From Pseudomonas sp. GM78 (lineage in GTDB: Bacteria; Pseudomonadota; Gammaproteobacteria; Pseudomonadales; Pseudomonadaceae), in NCBI RefSeq assembly GCF_000282475.1, contig NZ_AKJF01000139.1, forward strand, positions 1 through 40,845: DNA of 40,845 nt, read 5' to 3'. Below the pieces are notes generated by a model that worked only from the letters and a program-made list of their open reading frames with translations, was not told where the DNA came from and ran no database searches. A program made the translations under genes and the position numbers. Below are positions 31,672 to 40,845 of this stretch, one piece after another (positions within the stretch are counted from its first letter, which is position 1; each line of letters opens with the position of its first letter).

Positions 31672-33228
31672 TCAGCTCACGCCTCGGTCCTTGCCGGCCC
31701 AGAACGGTTCGCGCAGGTCACGCTTGAGCACCTTGCCCGCACCCGACAAGGGCAAGGTCGTGCGGAACTCCACCGATTTGGGGGTCTTGTAGCCGGCGAT
31801 CTGGCGGCGGCAGTGCTCGATGATCTGCGCGCCAGCGACTTCGTTGTCCGACTTGAGCACGACCACGGCGTGCACCGCCTCCCCCCACTGCGCGCAGGGA
31901 ATGCCGATCACCGCACAGGCGGCGACGGCCGGGTGACTGGCAATCGCACTTTCGACCTCCCCCGAATACACGTTCTCGCCACCGCTGACGATCATGTCCT
32001 TGAAGCGGTCGACGATGTAGAGATAGCCGTCATCGTCCATGTAGGCGCCGTCGCCGGTGTGCATCCAGCCGCCGCGCAGGGCCTGGGCGGTTTCTTCGGG
32101 CTTATTCCAGTAGCCGAGCATGATGTTCGGGCCACGGACCAGGACTTCGCCGACCGTACCGCGTGGGACTTCGTTGTCCTGTTCGTCGACGATGCGCACC
32201 GTGACCCCCAGTCCGGGACGGCCTGCCGAGCGCAAGCGGCCATTGGCGATGCCCTCGGCGCTGTGGTTTTCCGGGCCGTTGGCGCTGATCGGCGGGGCGG
32301 CTTCGGTCATGCCATAACCTTGGGTGAACTCGACGTTCGGCAAGGCTTTCAGGGCCAGTTCCAGCAACGGCACGGCAATCGGCGAGGCGCCATAGGTCAG
32401 GCTGCGCAGGCAGCCGAGGTCATGCCTGGCAAACTCGGGGTGCATGATCAACGCCTGCAGCATGGTCGGCACGATCAGGATGTCGGTGATCCGCTCACGC
32501 TCGATGGTTTGCATCACCGCCAGCGCATCGAAGGCCGGGACGAAGATGCTCGGCAAACCGAGCAGCGAGATCAGGATTACCCGCGACAGCGCCGCAAGGT
32601 GAAACATCGGAGCGATATGCAAAGTCAGCGCATCCGCCGGTACCGGTACATCGGCCGCGCGGGCCACCGCCGCCGACCACAGGTTCATGTGCGATTGCAT
32701 CACGCCTTTCGGCCGGCCGGTGGTGCCGCCGGTGTACAGGATGCTGGCCAGGTCGTCGCCACCACGGAAGGCGTCGTCGACAGGCTCGGCGTCACGGATC
32801 AGTCGTTCGTAGGAGAGCATGCCGTCGGGGGCCGGGCCGTCTCCGACATGGATCAACAACGGTCGCACCCTGGCCGTGCTGGCGATCGCCTCGGCCATGG
32901 GCAGGAAGGTGTCGTCGATCATCAGGATGCGCGTGTCGCAATCGTCCAGGGAGTAGACGATTTCCGCCACGCTCCAGCGGATATTGACCGGGTTGACCAC
33001 GCCGCCGCCCCACCAGGTGGCCAGGTAGTACTCGAGAAAACGGTCGGAGTTCAAACCGAGCAGGCCCACGCGGTCGCCGGTTGCCATACCCAGTCGCTGC
33101 AGGGCGCCAGCAAGACGGGCTACGCGGTCGGCCAACTGAGCATAGGTGTGGCGCCGGTCGTGGAAAACCGTTGCCAGGGCATGGGGGCGCTGCTGCAAGA
33201 CACGGTGCAGTCCTTGGGTCAGATACAT
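31672..33228 (-). CDS. Acyl-CoA synthetase (AMP-forming ligase)
   Basis: 518 residues. The ANL-family motifs are complete: YTGGTTGRPKGVMQSH for the phosphate loop, QGYGMTEAAP, WMHTGDGAYMDDDGYLYIVDR with the hinge Asp, and PLSGAGKVLKRDL with the catalytic C-terminal Lys. It activates a carboxylic acid to its CoA ester, linking the aldehyde dehydrogenase product to the acyl-CoA dehydrogenases. The start at 33228 follows AGGAAAACCACC. It stands alone on the minus strand, divergent from the regulator gene, with the strongest operator copy exactly midway. Chain length or ring specificity is not evident. Confidence 0.92.
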   Translation of the reverse strand: MYLTQGLHRVLQQRPHALATVFHDRRHTYAQLADRVARLAGALQRLGMATGDRVGLLGLNSDRFLEYYLATWWGGGVVNPVNIRWSVAEIVYSLDDCDTRILMIDDTFLPMAEAIASTARVRPLLIHVGDGPAPDGMLSYERLIRDAEPVDDAFRGGDDLASILYTGGTTGRPKGVMQSHMNLWSAAVARAADVPVPADALTLHIAPMFHLAALSRVILISLLGLPSIFVPAFDALAVMQTIERERITDILIVPTMLQALIMHPEFARHDLGCLRSLTYGASPIAVPLLELALKALPNVEFTQGYGMTEAAPPISANGPENHSAEGIANGRLRSAGRPGLGVTVRIVDEQDNEVPRGTVGEVLVRGPNIMLGYWNKPEETAQALRGGWMHTGDGAYMDDDGYLYIVDRFKDMIVSGGENVYSGEVESAIASHPAVAACAVIGIPCAQWGEAVHAVVVLKSDNEVAGAQIIEHCRRQIAGYKTPKSVEFRTTLPLSGAGKVLKRDLREPFWAGKDRGVS

Positions 33229-33317
33229 GGTGGTTTTCCTGTGAATTATTGTTGTCAGGTAAGGCCGTAGCGCCCCTATTCTTGTGCTTTCCAGTAGATC
33301 AATCCGCTCTATCGCGA

Positions 33318-33340
33318 CCACCACCCACATCGGGTGGTGG
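33318..33340. promoter_or_regulatory. Palindromic operator, copy 4 (between ligase and regulator genes)
   Basis: The longest copy, with perfect 9-bp arms CCACCACCC/GGGTGGTGG around ACATC. Its centre is about 101 bp from both divergent start codons. Toward the ligase, TCTACT (33293-33298) begins 21 nt from the 19-bp core, as in the other copies. Toward the regulator a separate -10-like TACACT (33378-33383) lies further off with a poor -35. This would suit activation of the ligase and autoregulation of the regulator. Confidence 0.75.
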
Positions 33341-33430
33341 CCGCCAAAGACAGAGTCATGACGCCCATGGTCTGGGTTACACTCGAAGGGATTCGACGCA
33401 TTCACAAAACAAAAAAGAATCGGAAAGCCC

Positions 33431-36235
33431 ATGGACAAACACCGCAAGTCCGATGCATCGGACACCCTTGCCAGCCAGGTCTACAGTGCGGTCCAGTCTC
33501 CGATCGTCAGCACCAAACTGATTCCACCGCGCGGTGCCGGACGCCTGATTTCCCGTGAGCGCCTGCAGGAGAAAATGCTCAAGGCCCGCCGTCAGCGCTG
33601 CATCGTGATCAAGGGGCCGGCCGGTTGCGGCAAGACCTCCACGCTGATCGCCTGGCGCCAGGGATTGCTTGCGCTGGGTTTCGATGTGGCGTGGCTGACG
33701 CTGTCTGCCGACGACAATGAGCTGACGCGTTTCCTCGACTACTTGCTCGCCAGCCTCGGCCAGATCGACCCGGACCTGGTACGCGAAGCCACCCAGATGG
33801 AAGGTCGCGGTATCGACAGTGAGGCGGTGGAGCGCACCGTCATCACCCTGGTGCGCAGTATGGCCAGGCGCACTCGCGAACTGGTGCTGGTGCTCGATGA
33901 CTTGCACCACCTGACCGACGTCGGCATTCACCAGGCCCTGCAATGGCTGATCGACTACGCCCCCGCCAATCTGCACCTTGCCCTCGTATCGCGCAGCACC
34001 GTGCCCCTGTCGCTGGCGCGCTTGCGTGGCCAGGAGCTGGTGCTGGAACTGAACCTGCGCGATTTGCGCTTTACCCCGACCGAGTCCGAGCAGTTTCTCA
34101 AGGCACAGCTGGGCGACATCAGCGCCCGCGATGCCAAGCTGATGCATGAACTGACCGATGGCTGGGTCGCCGGGCTGCAGTTGCTCGCTGTCAGCCGCAA
34201 GAAAAATCACCCGGCCGTCGCCAGCACCGACCAGGTGCGGGACGACCAGGCGTTCGCAAGGTTTTTCGAAGTCGAGGTGCTGTCCCATCTGTCACCGACG
34301 GACCTGGACCTGATGCTGCTGATGGCGGTCTGCAACCGTTTTTGCGCCTCGCTGTGCGCCGCCCTCAGCGGCAACCCGCAGGCAGTCGGCGAGGCCAATG
34401 CGCTTCTCGCACGCCTGGAACGGGATAACCTGTTCCTGATCCCCGTGGACAGCGCCGCACGGGAAACCTGGTATCGCCTGCACCCGCTTTTGCGTGAAAC
34501 GCTGCTCAAATACTTCGATTCGCGCAGCGCGGCCGAACAACAGGCGGTGCATGCGCGGGCATGGGCCTGGTTTCGTGATCACCAGCACCTGGATGAGGCG
34601 GTGCACCACGCCGTCATGGCCGGCGATCCCGATGGCGCCGCCGACCTGGTGGAGCAACAGGCCGAGGCACTGTATGCCCATGGTGACTTGCGGATGTTGA
34701 TCGAGCTGGTTCGGCTGTTGCCTGTCGAGCAAGTGCAGGCACGGGTAAAGCTGCGCATCCTCAAGACCCGGATGCAACTCTATGCCCGGGATTTCGTCGC
34801 CTGCGCCAAGAGCCTGGATCAACTGTTCCACGACGTCCCTGACAGTGACGTGCACGATCGCTTCATGATTGCGTTACTGCGTGCCTCCCTGGCGTTGCAG
34901 CGCGATGACACGGACGCGGCGATGACGGTGCTGCCGCAACTGCTCTCCCCACCACCGGACAGCAACAGCGTTGCCATCGGCTCATGCGCCAATATCCTGT
35001 CCTGGCTTTACATGCACCGGGGCGAATACGAAAAGGCACGCCAGGTGCAACTCGACCGTCCCCTGCTGCTGATCCATGGCGAACCCCTTCTTGGAACCAC
35101 CGCCGGCAGCTTGCAAGGTCGCTGCATGATTGGCTTGAGCCACGCCCTTGAAGGCCAGATGCAGCAGGCGGAACGGGTTTACCGGGACGTGATGCATGAG
35201 GCTGCGCATTGCGGCAAGGCCGGTGCCGACGCGACTTACCTCTCCGCCGCGCTGCTGGGCGAGGTGCTCTACGAAACCAATGATGTCGACGGGGCGTTCA
35301 AGCTGCTGTCGGGCTGGGTCGACATCCTGGAGCGGATCTCGATTCCCGATTCGGTCCTGCGCGTGATGCAGGTGCTGTGGAATGTGCAATGGCTGGCGGG
35401 CAATCACCAGGAAGCCCTGGCCTATGTCGAACGGCTCGACGAGTACGCGATCAAACTCGGACTCGAGCGCCTGCAAGCCTACTGCCTGACCTGGCAGGTG
35501 CGCTGGCTGATGATTCTCGGCGAGCATGCGCAGGCCCGCGCCAAGCTTGAGCGCCTGGAAGCCATCGATGCGCGCCATCCCGATGCCGGGCACAGTGCCC
35601 TCAAGGAAATCCACATCCTGGCGGAGAATGCGCGGGCACGCTGGCAAATTCAGCAAGGCGACCTCGACGGCGCGTTAGCGCGTATCGAACAACTGATCGA
35701 AACCTGTGAACGGCACCGCCGCCAGCTCGGTACCGTGCGCCTGCTGGTCCTCAGTGGCGTGATCGAATCCCAGCGCGGCAACGCGGATGCCGCCCGCGGC
35801 CACGTCATGCAAGCGCTGCGGCGCGGGCAACGCTACGGGTTGCTGCGCACCTTGCTCGACGCCCACCCGGACGCCCTGCAACTGATCGCTGACATTGCGA
35901 GCCAGGAAAACCTGGACCCGGTGCTGGCGTTCTACGTCGAGCGCCTGCAGGCGGCCCAGGTGTCGGCCCCCACCGTGCCGAGCGACAAGCCCTGCCCCGC
36001 CACCACGGGCAAACCCCTCACCGCCGGCATGGAGCCGTTGAGCGAACGGGAAATCGAAGTGGTGCGCCTGCTCGCCCAGGCCCTCCCCAACAAGAAAATC
36101 GCCCGTGCGCTGGGGCTGTCCCCCGAAACCGTGAAATGGCACCTGAGCCATATCTACAGCAAGCTGGGCGTCAACAGCCGCGATGAAGCGGTGGCGCGGG
36201 TGCGCGACCTTGAATCGCAGGGCGATCAAATCTAA
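33431..36235 (+). CDS. MalT-type LuxR-family (LAL) transcriptional activator
   Basis: 934 residues. An N-terminal STAND ATPase carries Walker A GPAGCGKT (62-69) and Walker [11 protein letters not shown] (about 150-160). A long helical TPR-like sensor region (about 400-840) follows. The C-terminal LuxR HTH is at about 868-925 ([43 protein letters not shown]). The family usually requires ATP and an inducer to oligomerise and activate sigma-70 promoters. It is the only regulator gene inside the catabolic island. It faces the ligase gene across a 202-bp space centred on the best palindrome. I infer that it binds the five palindromes and senses the substrate or its CoA ester. A perfect REPIN follows. 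Confidence 0.9.
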   Translation: MDKHRKSDASDTLASQVYSAVQSPIVSTKLIPPRGAGRLISRERLQEKMLKARRQRCIVIKGPAGCGKTSTLIAWRQGLLALGFDVAWLTLSADDNELTRFLDYLLASLGQIDPDLVREATQMEGRGIDSEAVERTVITLVRSMARRTRELVLVLDDLHHLTDVGIHQALQWLIDYAPANLHLALVSRSTVPLSLARLRGQELVLELNLRDLRFTPTESEQFLKAQLGDISARDAKLMHELTDGWVAGLQLLAVSRKKNHPAVASTDQVRDDQAFARFFEVEVLSHLSPTDLDLMLLMAVCNRFCASLCAALSGNPQAVGEANALLARLERDNLFLIPVDSAARETWYRLHPLLRETLLKYFDSRSAAEQQAVHARAWAWFRDHQHLDEAVHHAVMAGDPDGAADLVEQQAEALYAHGDLRMLIELVRLLPVEQVQARVKLRILKTRMQLYARDFVACAKSLDQLFHDVPDSDVHDRFMIALLRASLALQRDDTDAAMTVLPQLLSPPPDSNSVAIGSCANILSWLYMHRGEYEKARQVQLDRPLLLIHGEPLLGTTAGSLQGRCMIGLSHALEGQMQQAERVYRDVMHEAAHCGKAGADATYLSAALLGEVLYETNDVDGAFKLLSGWVDILERISIPDSVLRVMQVLWNVQWLAGNHQEALAYVERLDEYAIKLGLERLQAYCLTWQVRWLMILGEHAQARAKLERLEAIDARHPDAGHSALKEIHILAENARARWQIQQGDLDGALARIEQLIETCERHRRQLGTVRLLVLSGVIESQRGNADAARGHVMQALRRGQRYGLLRTLLDAHPDALQLIADIASQENLDPVLAFYVERLQAAQVSAPTVPSDKPCPATTGKPLTAGMEPLSEREIEVVRLLAQALPNKKIARALGLSPETVKWHLSHIYSKLGVNSRDEAVARVRDLESQGDQI

Positions 36236-36243
36236 GCCCCCCC

Positions 36244-36345
36244 AATCCCTGTGGGAGCGGGCTTGCCCGCGAAGAGGCCGGTACATTCAACATCATCGGT
36301 GACTGACACACCGCTATCGCGGGCAAGCCCGCTCCCACAGGGATT
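36244..36345. repeat. REPIN with perfect 29-bp arms
   Basis: The arms 36244-36272 and 36317-36345 are exact reverse complements over 29 bases (core GTGGGAGCGGGCTTGCCCGC). The repeat starts nine bases after the regulator's stop codon, so its hairpin is the likely end of that transcript. It belongs to the main REP family of fluorescent pseudomonads. Confidence 0.93.
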
Positions 36346-36377
36346 GTGCTGTTTGGTCAATCGCTGATTCTTGCCCC

Positions 36378-36396
36378 GCCACCCACCCCGGGTGGC
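36378..36396. promoter_or_regulatory. Palindromic operator, copy 5, with promoter (before the right-hand beta-oxidation operon)
   Basis: GCCACCC-ACCCC-GGGTGGC has perfect 7-bp arms. TATCGT (36418-36423) begins 21 nt after it and fits a -10 hexamer, putting the operator centre near -43. The GTG start at 36503 is 116 bp from the centre. Confidence 0.75.
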
Positions 36397-36502
36397 GTTT
36401 GCCCAAGCCCCCCACCCTATCGTAACCCTCAGTCCAAAGGCGCAACGCGCGCCTGCGTCGAAGCCTGGCCCGAGCCGGCCCGTGATCATTGAGGAGTCTT
36501 GC

Positions 36503-37642
<1,140 letters not shown>

Positions 37643-37670
37643 CCCTCTAAAACAACAAAGGAACATCACG

Positions 37671-38855
37671 ATGAGCAACAAGGTATTCGTGGCTGGCGTC
37701 GGCATGATCCAGTTCAAGAAACCGGGGACCAACGCGCCCTACGACGTCATGGGTGAACAGGCGATTCGCCAGGCCCTGGCCGACTCGGGACTGGACTTCA
37801 ATGACATCCAGCAAGCCTATGCCGGCTATGTCTACGGCGACTCCACCTGCGGCCAGAAAGCCCTTTACCGCGTAGGCATGAGCGGCATACCGCTGGTCAA
37901 CGTCAACAACAACTGCGCCACCGGTTCCAGCGCCCTGTTCCTCGCCCGTCAGGCCGTGCAGAGCGGCGCGGTCGAGTGCGCCCTGGCCTTTGGCTTCGAG
38001 CACATGAACCCCGGCGCACTGAAATCCGCCTGGACCGACCGCGCCCCGGCCACCGAACGCGCCCTGCTGCTGGCCAACGAACTGATCGGCATGCCGGACC
38101 TGCCCAATGCGATTCGCCAGTTCGGCGGCGCGGGCTTTGCGCACATGCAGAAGTACGGCACCCGCCTGGAAACCTTCGCCAGGATCCGCGCCAAGGCCAG
38201 CCGGCATGCGGCCAACAACCCGCTGGCGGTGTTTCGCAACGTGGTCAGCACCGAGGAAGTCCTGGCCGCGCCGATGTTGTGGGAAGGCGTGATGACCCGC
38301 CTGATGGCTTGCCCGCCCACCTGCGGCGCCGCTGCCGCCATCGTGGTGTCCGAGGCGTTCGCGAAAAAACACGGCCTGCGCACCGATGTGTTGATGGCCG
38401 GCCAGGCGCTGACCACCGATCTGCCGAGCACCTACGACGCCAGGGACATGATCCGCGTGGTCGGGTTCGACATGACGCGCATGGCCGCCGACATCGCCTA
38501 CAACCAGGCCGGCATCGGCCCCAAAGACATCGACGTGATCGAACTGCACGACTGCTTCGCGCAAAACGAACTGCTGACCTACGAAGGCCTGGGTTTGTGC
38601 GAAGAAGGCGGTGGCGAGCGTTTGGTCAACGATGGCGACAACACCTATGGCGGCGAATGGGTGACCAACCCGTCTGGCGGCCTGCTCTCCAAAGGCCACC
38701 CACTGGGCGCCACCGGCCTGGCCCAGTGCTTTGAACTGACCCACCAGTTGCGCGGCACCGCCGAGCAGCGCCAGGTGCACGACGCGCGTGTCGCTGTGCA
38801 GCACAACCTCGGCCTGGGCGGCGCCTGCGTGGTGACCGTGTACCAGAAGAACTGA
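37671..38855 (+). CDS. SCP-x-type thiolase / lipid-transfer-like acetyltransferase (copy B)
   Basis: 394 residues. Nucleophile Cys82 (NNNCATGS), the ELHDCFAQNE motif and SKGHPLGATG are all present. It cleaves a 3-ketoacyl-CoA as the last step of the cycle. It is about two thirds identical to copy A, with the strongest conservation at the active site and C-terminus. It lies 28 nt after acyl-CoA dehydrogenase copy B, so both copies of the dehydrogenase/thiolase pair keep the same gene order. This copy, unlike copy A, is followed by hydratase and dehydrogenase genes that complete beta-oxidation. Confidence 0.9.
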   Translation: MSNKVFVAGVGMIQFKKPGTNAPYDVMGEQAIRQALADSGLDFNDIQQAYAGYVYGDSTCGQKALYRVGMSGIPLVNVNNNCATGSSALFLARQAVQSGAVECALAFGFEHMNPGALKSAWTDRAPATERALLLANELIGMPDLPNAIRQFGGAGFAHMQKYGTRLETFARIRAKASRHAANNPLAVFRNVVSTEEVLAAPMLWEGVMTRLMACPPTCGAAAAIVVSEAFAKKHGLRTDVLMAGQALTTDLPSTYDARDMIRVVGFDMTRMAADIAYNQAGIGPKDIDVIELHDCFAQNELLTYEGLGLCEEGGGERLVNDGDNTYGGEWVTNPSGGLLSKGHPLGATGLAQCFELTHQLRGTAEQRQVHDARVAVQHNLGLGGACVVTVYQKN

Positions 38856-38884
38856 CGCGCCTGCCAGGCAAAGGAGCCACCCAG

Positions 38885-39325
38885 ATGATCGACAAACAAC
38901 ACATCGGCAGACAGCTGCCGACTTTCCTCGTCACCGCCGAAGCCGGGCAACTGCGTTTCTTCGCCAAGGCCACCGGGGAAACCAACCCGATCTACTTCGA
39001 CGAGCAAGCCGCCCGCGATGCCGGTTACCCCAACCTGCCGTTGCCGCCGACCTTCCTGTTCTCGCTGGAATTGCAGATCCCGTCGAACGCCTGGCGCGAC
39101 GAACTGGGGATCGTCACCGCACGCATCCTCCACGGCGAGGAGTCGTTCCGTTATCACCGCATGGCCTATGCCGGCGACACCCTGCGCTTCGACGTGCGCA
39201 TCGCCGACATCTACGACAAGAAAGCCGGCGCCCTGGAATTCGTGGTGCGCGAAACCCGAGTCACCAATCAGCACGGTGAGCACGTCGCGGACCTGCGCAG
39301 CGTGCTCGTGCAGCGCAACAGCTGA
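38885..39325 (+). CDS. MaoC-like hydratase, N-terminal-type hotdog subunit
   Basis: 146 residues forming one hotdog domain of the MaoC_dehydrat_N (FAS1-like) type: ATGETNPIYFDEQAARDAGYPNLPLPPTFLF. This half has lost the Asp/His hydratase pair of the R-hydratase motif (TGETNPIY in place of SGDxNxIH). In ChsH1/ChsH2- and HadAB-like enzymes such a subunit pairs with a catalytic one. The next gene, 14 nt away, supplies that catalytic partner. Together they would hydrate the 2-enoyl-CoA to a 3-hydroxyacyl-CoA. AGGAG precedes the ATG. Confidence 0.85.
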   Translation: MIDKQHIGRQLPTFLVTAEAGQLRFFAKATGETNPIYFDEQAARDAGYPNLPLPPTFLFSLELQIPSNAWRDELGIVTARILHGEESFRYHRMAYAGDTLRFDVRIADIYDKKAGALEFVVRETRVTNQHGEHVADLRSVLVQRNS

Positions 39326-39339
39326 AGCGGAGAACCCTG

Positions 39340-39756
39340 ATGAACGCGATAAGCCTGGAAAAAATCAATATCGGCGACAGCCTGCCAGCCCTGGCACTGC
39401 CACCGATCAACCGCACCACCCTGGCGCTGTTTGCCGGTGCGTCGGGGGATCACAACGCCATCCATATCGACACCGATTACGCGCGCCGCGCCGGCATGCC
39501 CGATGTGTTCGCCCACGGCATGTTGTCGATGGCCTACCTCGGCCGCCTGCTGACCCAGTGGGTCGATCAACGCCAACTGCGCGAGTTCGGCGTGCGCTTT
39601 CTCGGCATTACCCACCTGGCCCACCAGATCACCTGCACGGGCGCCGTGGTCGAGCGCTTCGAGGTCGATGGCGAGCAACGGATCAAGGTCGAAGTGCGCA
39701 CCACCAATCAGTACGGCGAGACCAAAATCGTTGGCGACGCCGTGATCGCCCTGTAA
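39340..39756 (+). CDS. MaoC-like hydratase, catalytic hotdog subunit
   Basis: 138 residues. It contains the hydratase-2 motif FAGASGDHNAIHID with catalytic Asp37 and His42, followed by FAHGMLSMAYLGRLL. It would form a heteromer with the preceding N-terminal-type subunit and hydrate enoyl-CoA, replacing a crotonase. R-specific hydration is usual in this family, which fits the SDR encoded next. Split two-gene MaoC enzymes are known for bulky substrates such as steroid side chains. The spacing of 14 nt before and 30 nt after fits one operon. Confidence 0.87.
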   Translation: MNAISLEKINIGDSLPALALPPINRTTLALFAGASGDHNAIHIDTDYARRAGMPDVFAHGMLSMAYLGRLLTQWVDQRQLREFGVRFLGITHLAHQITCTGAVVERFEVDGEQRIKVEVRTTNQYGETKIVGDAVIAL

Positions 39757-39786
39757 ACACACCCCATCATTGAGGAGCAATACCCC

Positions 39787-40611
39787 ATGGCAAAACTCGA
39801 CGGCAAAGTCGCACTGGTCACCGGTTCCGGCCGTGGCATCGGCCAGCAGATCGCCCTGAAACTGGCCAGCGAAGGCGCGCGCATCGTGATCAACGACCTG
39901 GACGCCGACCCGGCCCACGAGACCGCTGAACTGATCCGCCAGATGGGTGGCCAGGCCACTGTCTGCCACGGCAACGTCAGCGCGCCGGACTTCGGTGACC
40001 GCTACGTCAAGACCGCGATGGACCACTTCGGCAGCATCGACATCATCGTCAACAACGCCGGCTACACCTGGGATGACGTGATCCAGAAGATGAGCGACGA
40101 ACAGTGGTACGCGATCCTCGACTGCCACATGACCGCGCCCTTCCGCATCCTGCGTGCCGCCTACCCGATCATCAAGGCCCAGGCCCAGGCTGATGCGGCG
40201 GCAGAGCGCGAAGTGTTCCGCAAGGTGGTGAACATCTCCTCAGTCTCGGCCCTCAACGGTAACGCCGGACAGATGAACTACTCCTCGGCCAAGGCCGGTG
40301 TGATCGGCATGACCCGCGCGCTGGCCCGTGAATGGGGGCGCTTCAAGGTCAACGTCAACGCCGTGGCCTTCGGCTTCATCGAAACCCGCATGACCAAGGC
40401 CGACGCCCATGCCGGCGCCACGGTGAACATCGAAGGCCGTGACATCCGCGTCGGGATCAGCCCGCAGGCTGCCCAGTCATTCGCCCAGCGCAACCCGTTG
40501 GGCCGCCCGGGTACCGTGCAGGAAGCGGCGGATGCGGTGTACCTGTTCTGCTCGCCGGAGTCGAACTACATCACGGCGCAGACCATCGCTGTGGCGGGCA
40601 ATCTGCAGTAG
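39787..40611 (+). CDS. Short-chain dehydrogenase/reductase (3-hydroxyacyl-CoA dehydrogenase candidate)
   Basis: 274 residues. It has the classical SDR fingerprints: TGSGRGIG (12-19) for the nucleotide, NNAG (89-92), Ser152, Tyr165 and Lys169 (YSSAK). Asp37 after the second strand favours NAD over NADP. An insertion of about 15 residues (QAQADAAAEREVFRK, 132-146) precedes the catalytic serine strand, which is unusual. In its operon after a MaoC hydratase, the fitting reaction is oxidation of the 3-hydroxyacyl-CoA to the 3-keto form for the thiolase. It is the last gene of the right-hand operon. Confidence 0.9.
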   Translation: MAKLDGKVALVTGSGRGIGQQIALKLASEGARIVINDLDADPAHETAELIRQMGGQATVCHGNVSAPDFGDRYVKTAMDHFGSIDIIVNNAGYTWDDVIQKMSDEQWYAILDCHMTAPFRILRAAYPIIKAQAQADAAAEREVFRKVVNISSVSALNGNAGQMNYSSAKAGVIGMTRALAREWGRFKVNVNAVAFGFIETRMTKADAHAGATVNIEGRDIRVGISPQAAQSFAQRNPLGRPGTVQEAADAVYLFCSPESNYITAQTIAVAGNLQ

Positions 40612-40620
40612 GCAAAATTG

Positions 40621-40637
40621 TAGGAGCGAGCGTGCCC
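40621..40637. repeat. Half REP element after the SDR gene
   Basis: GTAGGAGCGAGCGTGCC resembles the first half of the local REP family, but no facing partner is seen. It begins ten bases after the SDR stop codon. Confidence 0.5.
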
Positions 40638-40699
40638 GACCAGGCCGGTCGGCCGCCTCGCTTTTGCTTTGCTTTGGCTTTAGATTTTCTTGCCCCCTC

Positions 40700-40845
40700 A
40701 CACCCTGAGCCTGTCCGTCAACCTGTGACGACCGCCATCGGGGCCTCTACCCGCGGCTAAACCGGCGTCCTGCCGGTTTCCCCACTGCGCAATGCCTGCG
40801 TTCGGCCATCGTGGTTAACGGGGCACCCAGATCAAAAACAAAAGC
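40700..40845. repeat. Dispersed Pseudomonas intergenic repeat, cut by the window edge
   Basis: This stretch holds no good frame. It includes a perfect 8-bp stem, AAACCGGC/GCCGGTTT (40759-40766 with 40772-40779). The sequence from CTAAACCGGCGTCC through CACTGCGCAATGCCTGCG is one I recall as a long dispersed repeat in many fluorescent Pseudomonas genomes. It continues beyond the window, so its limits and exact family are unknown. Confidence 0.5.

Overview
The window looks like chromosomal DNA of a fluorescent Pseudomonas (P. fluorescens/putida group). The coding DNA is mostly GC-rich. It carries REP/REPIN repeats of the GTGGGAGCGGGCTTGCCCGCGA and GTAGGAGCAAAGCTTGCTCGCGA types, and the protein families are typical of that genus. 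I see no tRNA, rRNA, CRISPR array, transposase or phage gene.

Left part (1-5.5 kb). A secreted EF-hand protein with four EGKCG repeats (a bufferin/HvfA-like RiPP-metallophore precursor) has no visible maturase. Next comes a bleomycin-resistance-like VOC protein. A ToxR/ToxS-like pair follows: a membrane-anchored winged-helix regulator and a small periplasmic partner, overlapping by ATGA. After these lie small exported proteins, an AraC regulator and two related outer-membrane proteins, one of which has a collapsed barrel. This stretch is more AT-rich than the rest.

Middle part (5.5-20.5 kb). It holds several accessory metabolic and stress units. (1) An EmrAB-like efflux pair runs with a periplasmic cupin and an NmrA-like oxidoreductase, divergent from a winged-helix/TolB-like/TPR regulator. 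(2) A MetA-pathway-type outer-membrane protein is divergent from an iron alcohol dehydrogenase (maleylacetate reductase-like) coupled to an amidase. (3) A LysR regulator is divergent from an unusual tryptophan-2,3-dioxygenase-superfamily protein, followed by a GST. (4) A nitroreductase, ring-cleaving VOC dioxygenase and WrbA run resembles quinone-detoxification (mhq/ydf-type) sets.

Right part (20.6-40.6 kb). One large catabolic island is organised around a 934-residue MalT-type LuxR regulator. It encodes an alcohol dehydrogenase, an aldehyde dehydrogenase, an acyl-CoA ligase and four acyl-CoA dehydrogenases. It also encodes two SCP-x-type thiolases, a two-gene MaoC hydratase, an SDR, and a DUF1302/DUF1329 envelope pair. 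Together these could take a hydrophobic primary alcohol to its acid, then its CoA ester, then through beta-oxidation. The substrate is not evident. The acyl-CoA dehydrogenase/thiolase pair occurs twice, mirrored around the ligase and regulator.

The most striking signal is a palindrome, GCCACCC-N5-GGGTGGC. It lies upstream of the four multigene units of the island and in the regulator/ligase intergenic region, with the DUF1302 copy degenerate. In several copies it sits 21 nt before a -10-like hexamer, which would place its centre near -43, the position used by LuxR-type activators. I infer that it is the operator of the local MalT-like regulator and defines an undescribed regulon.
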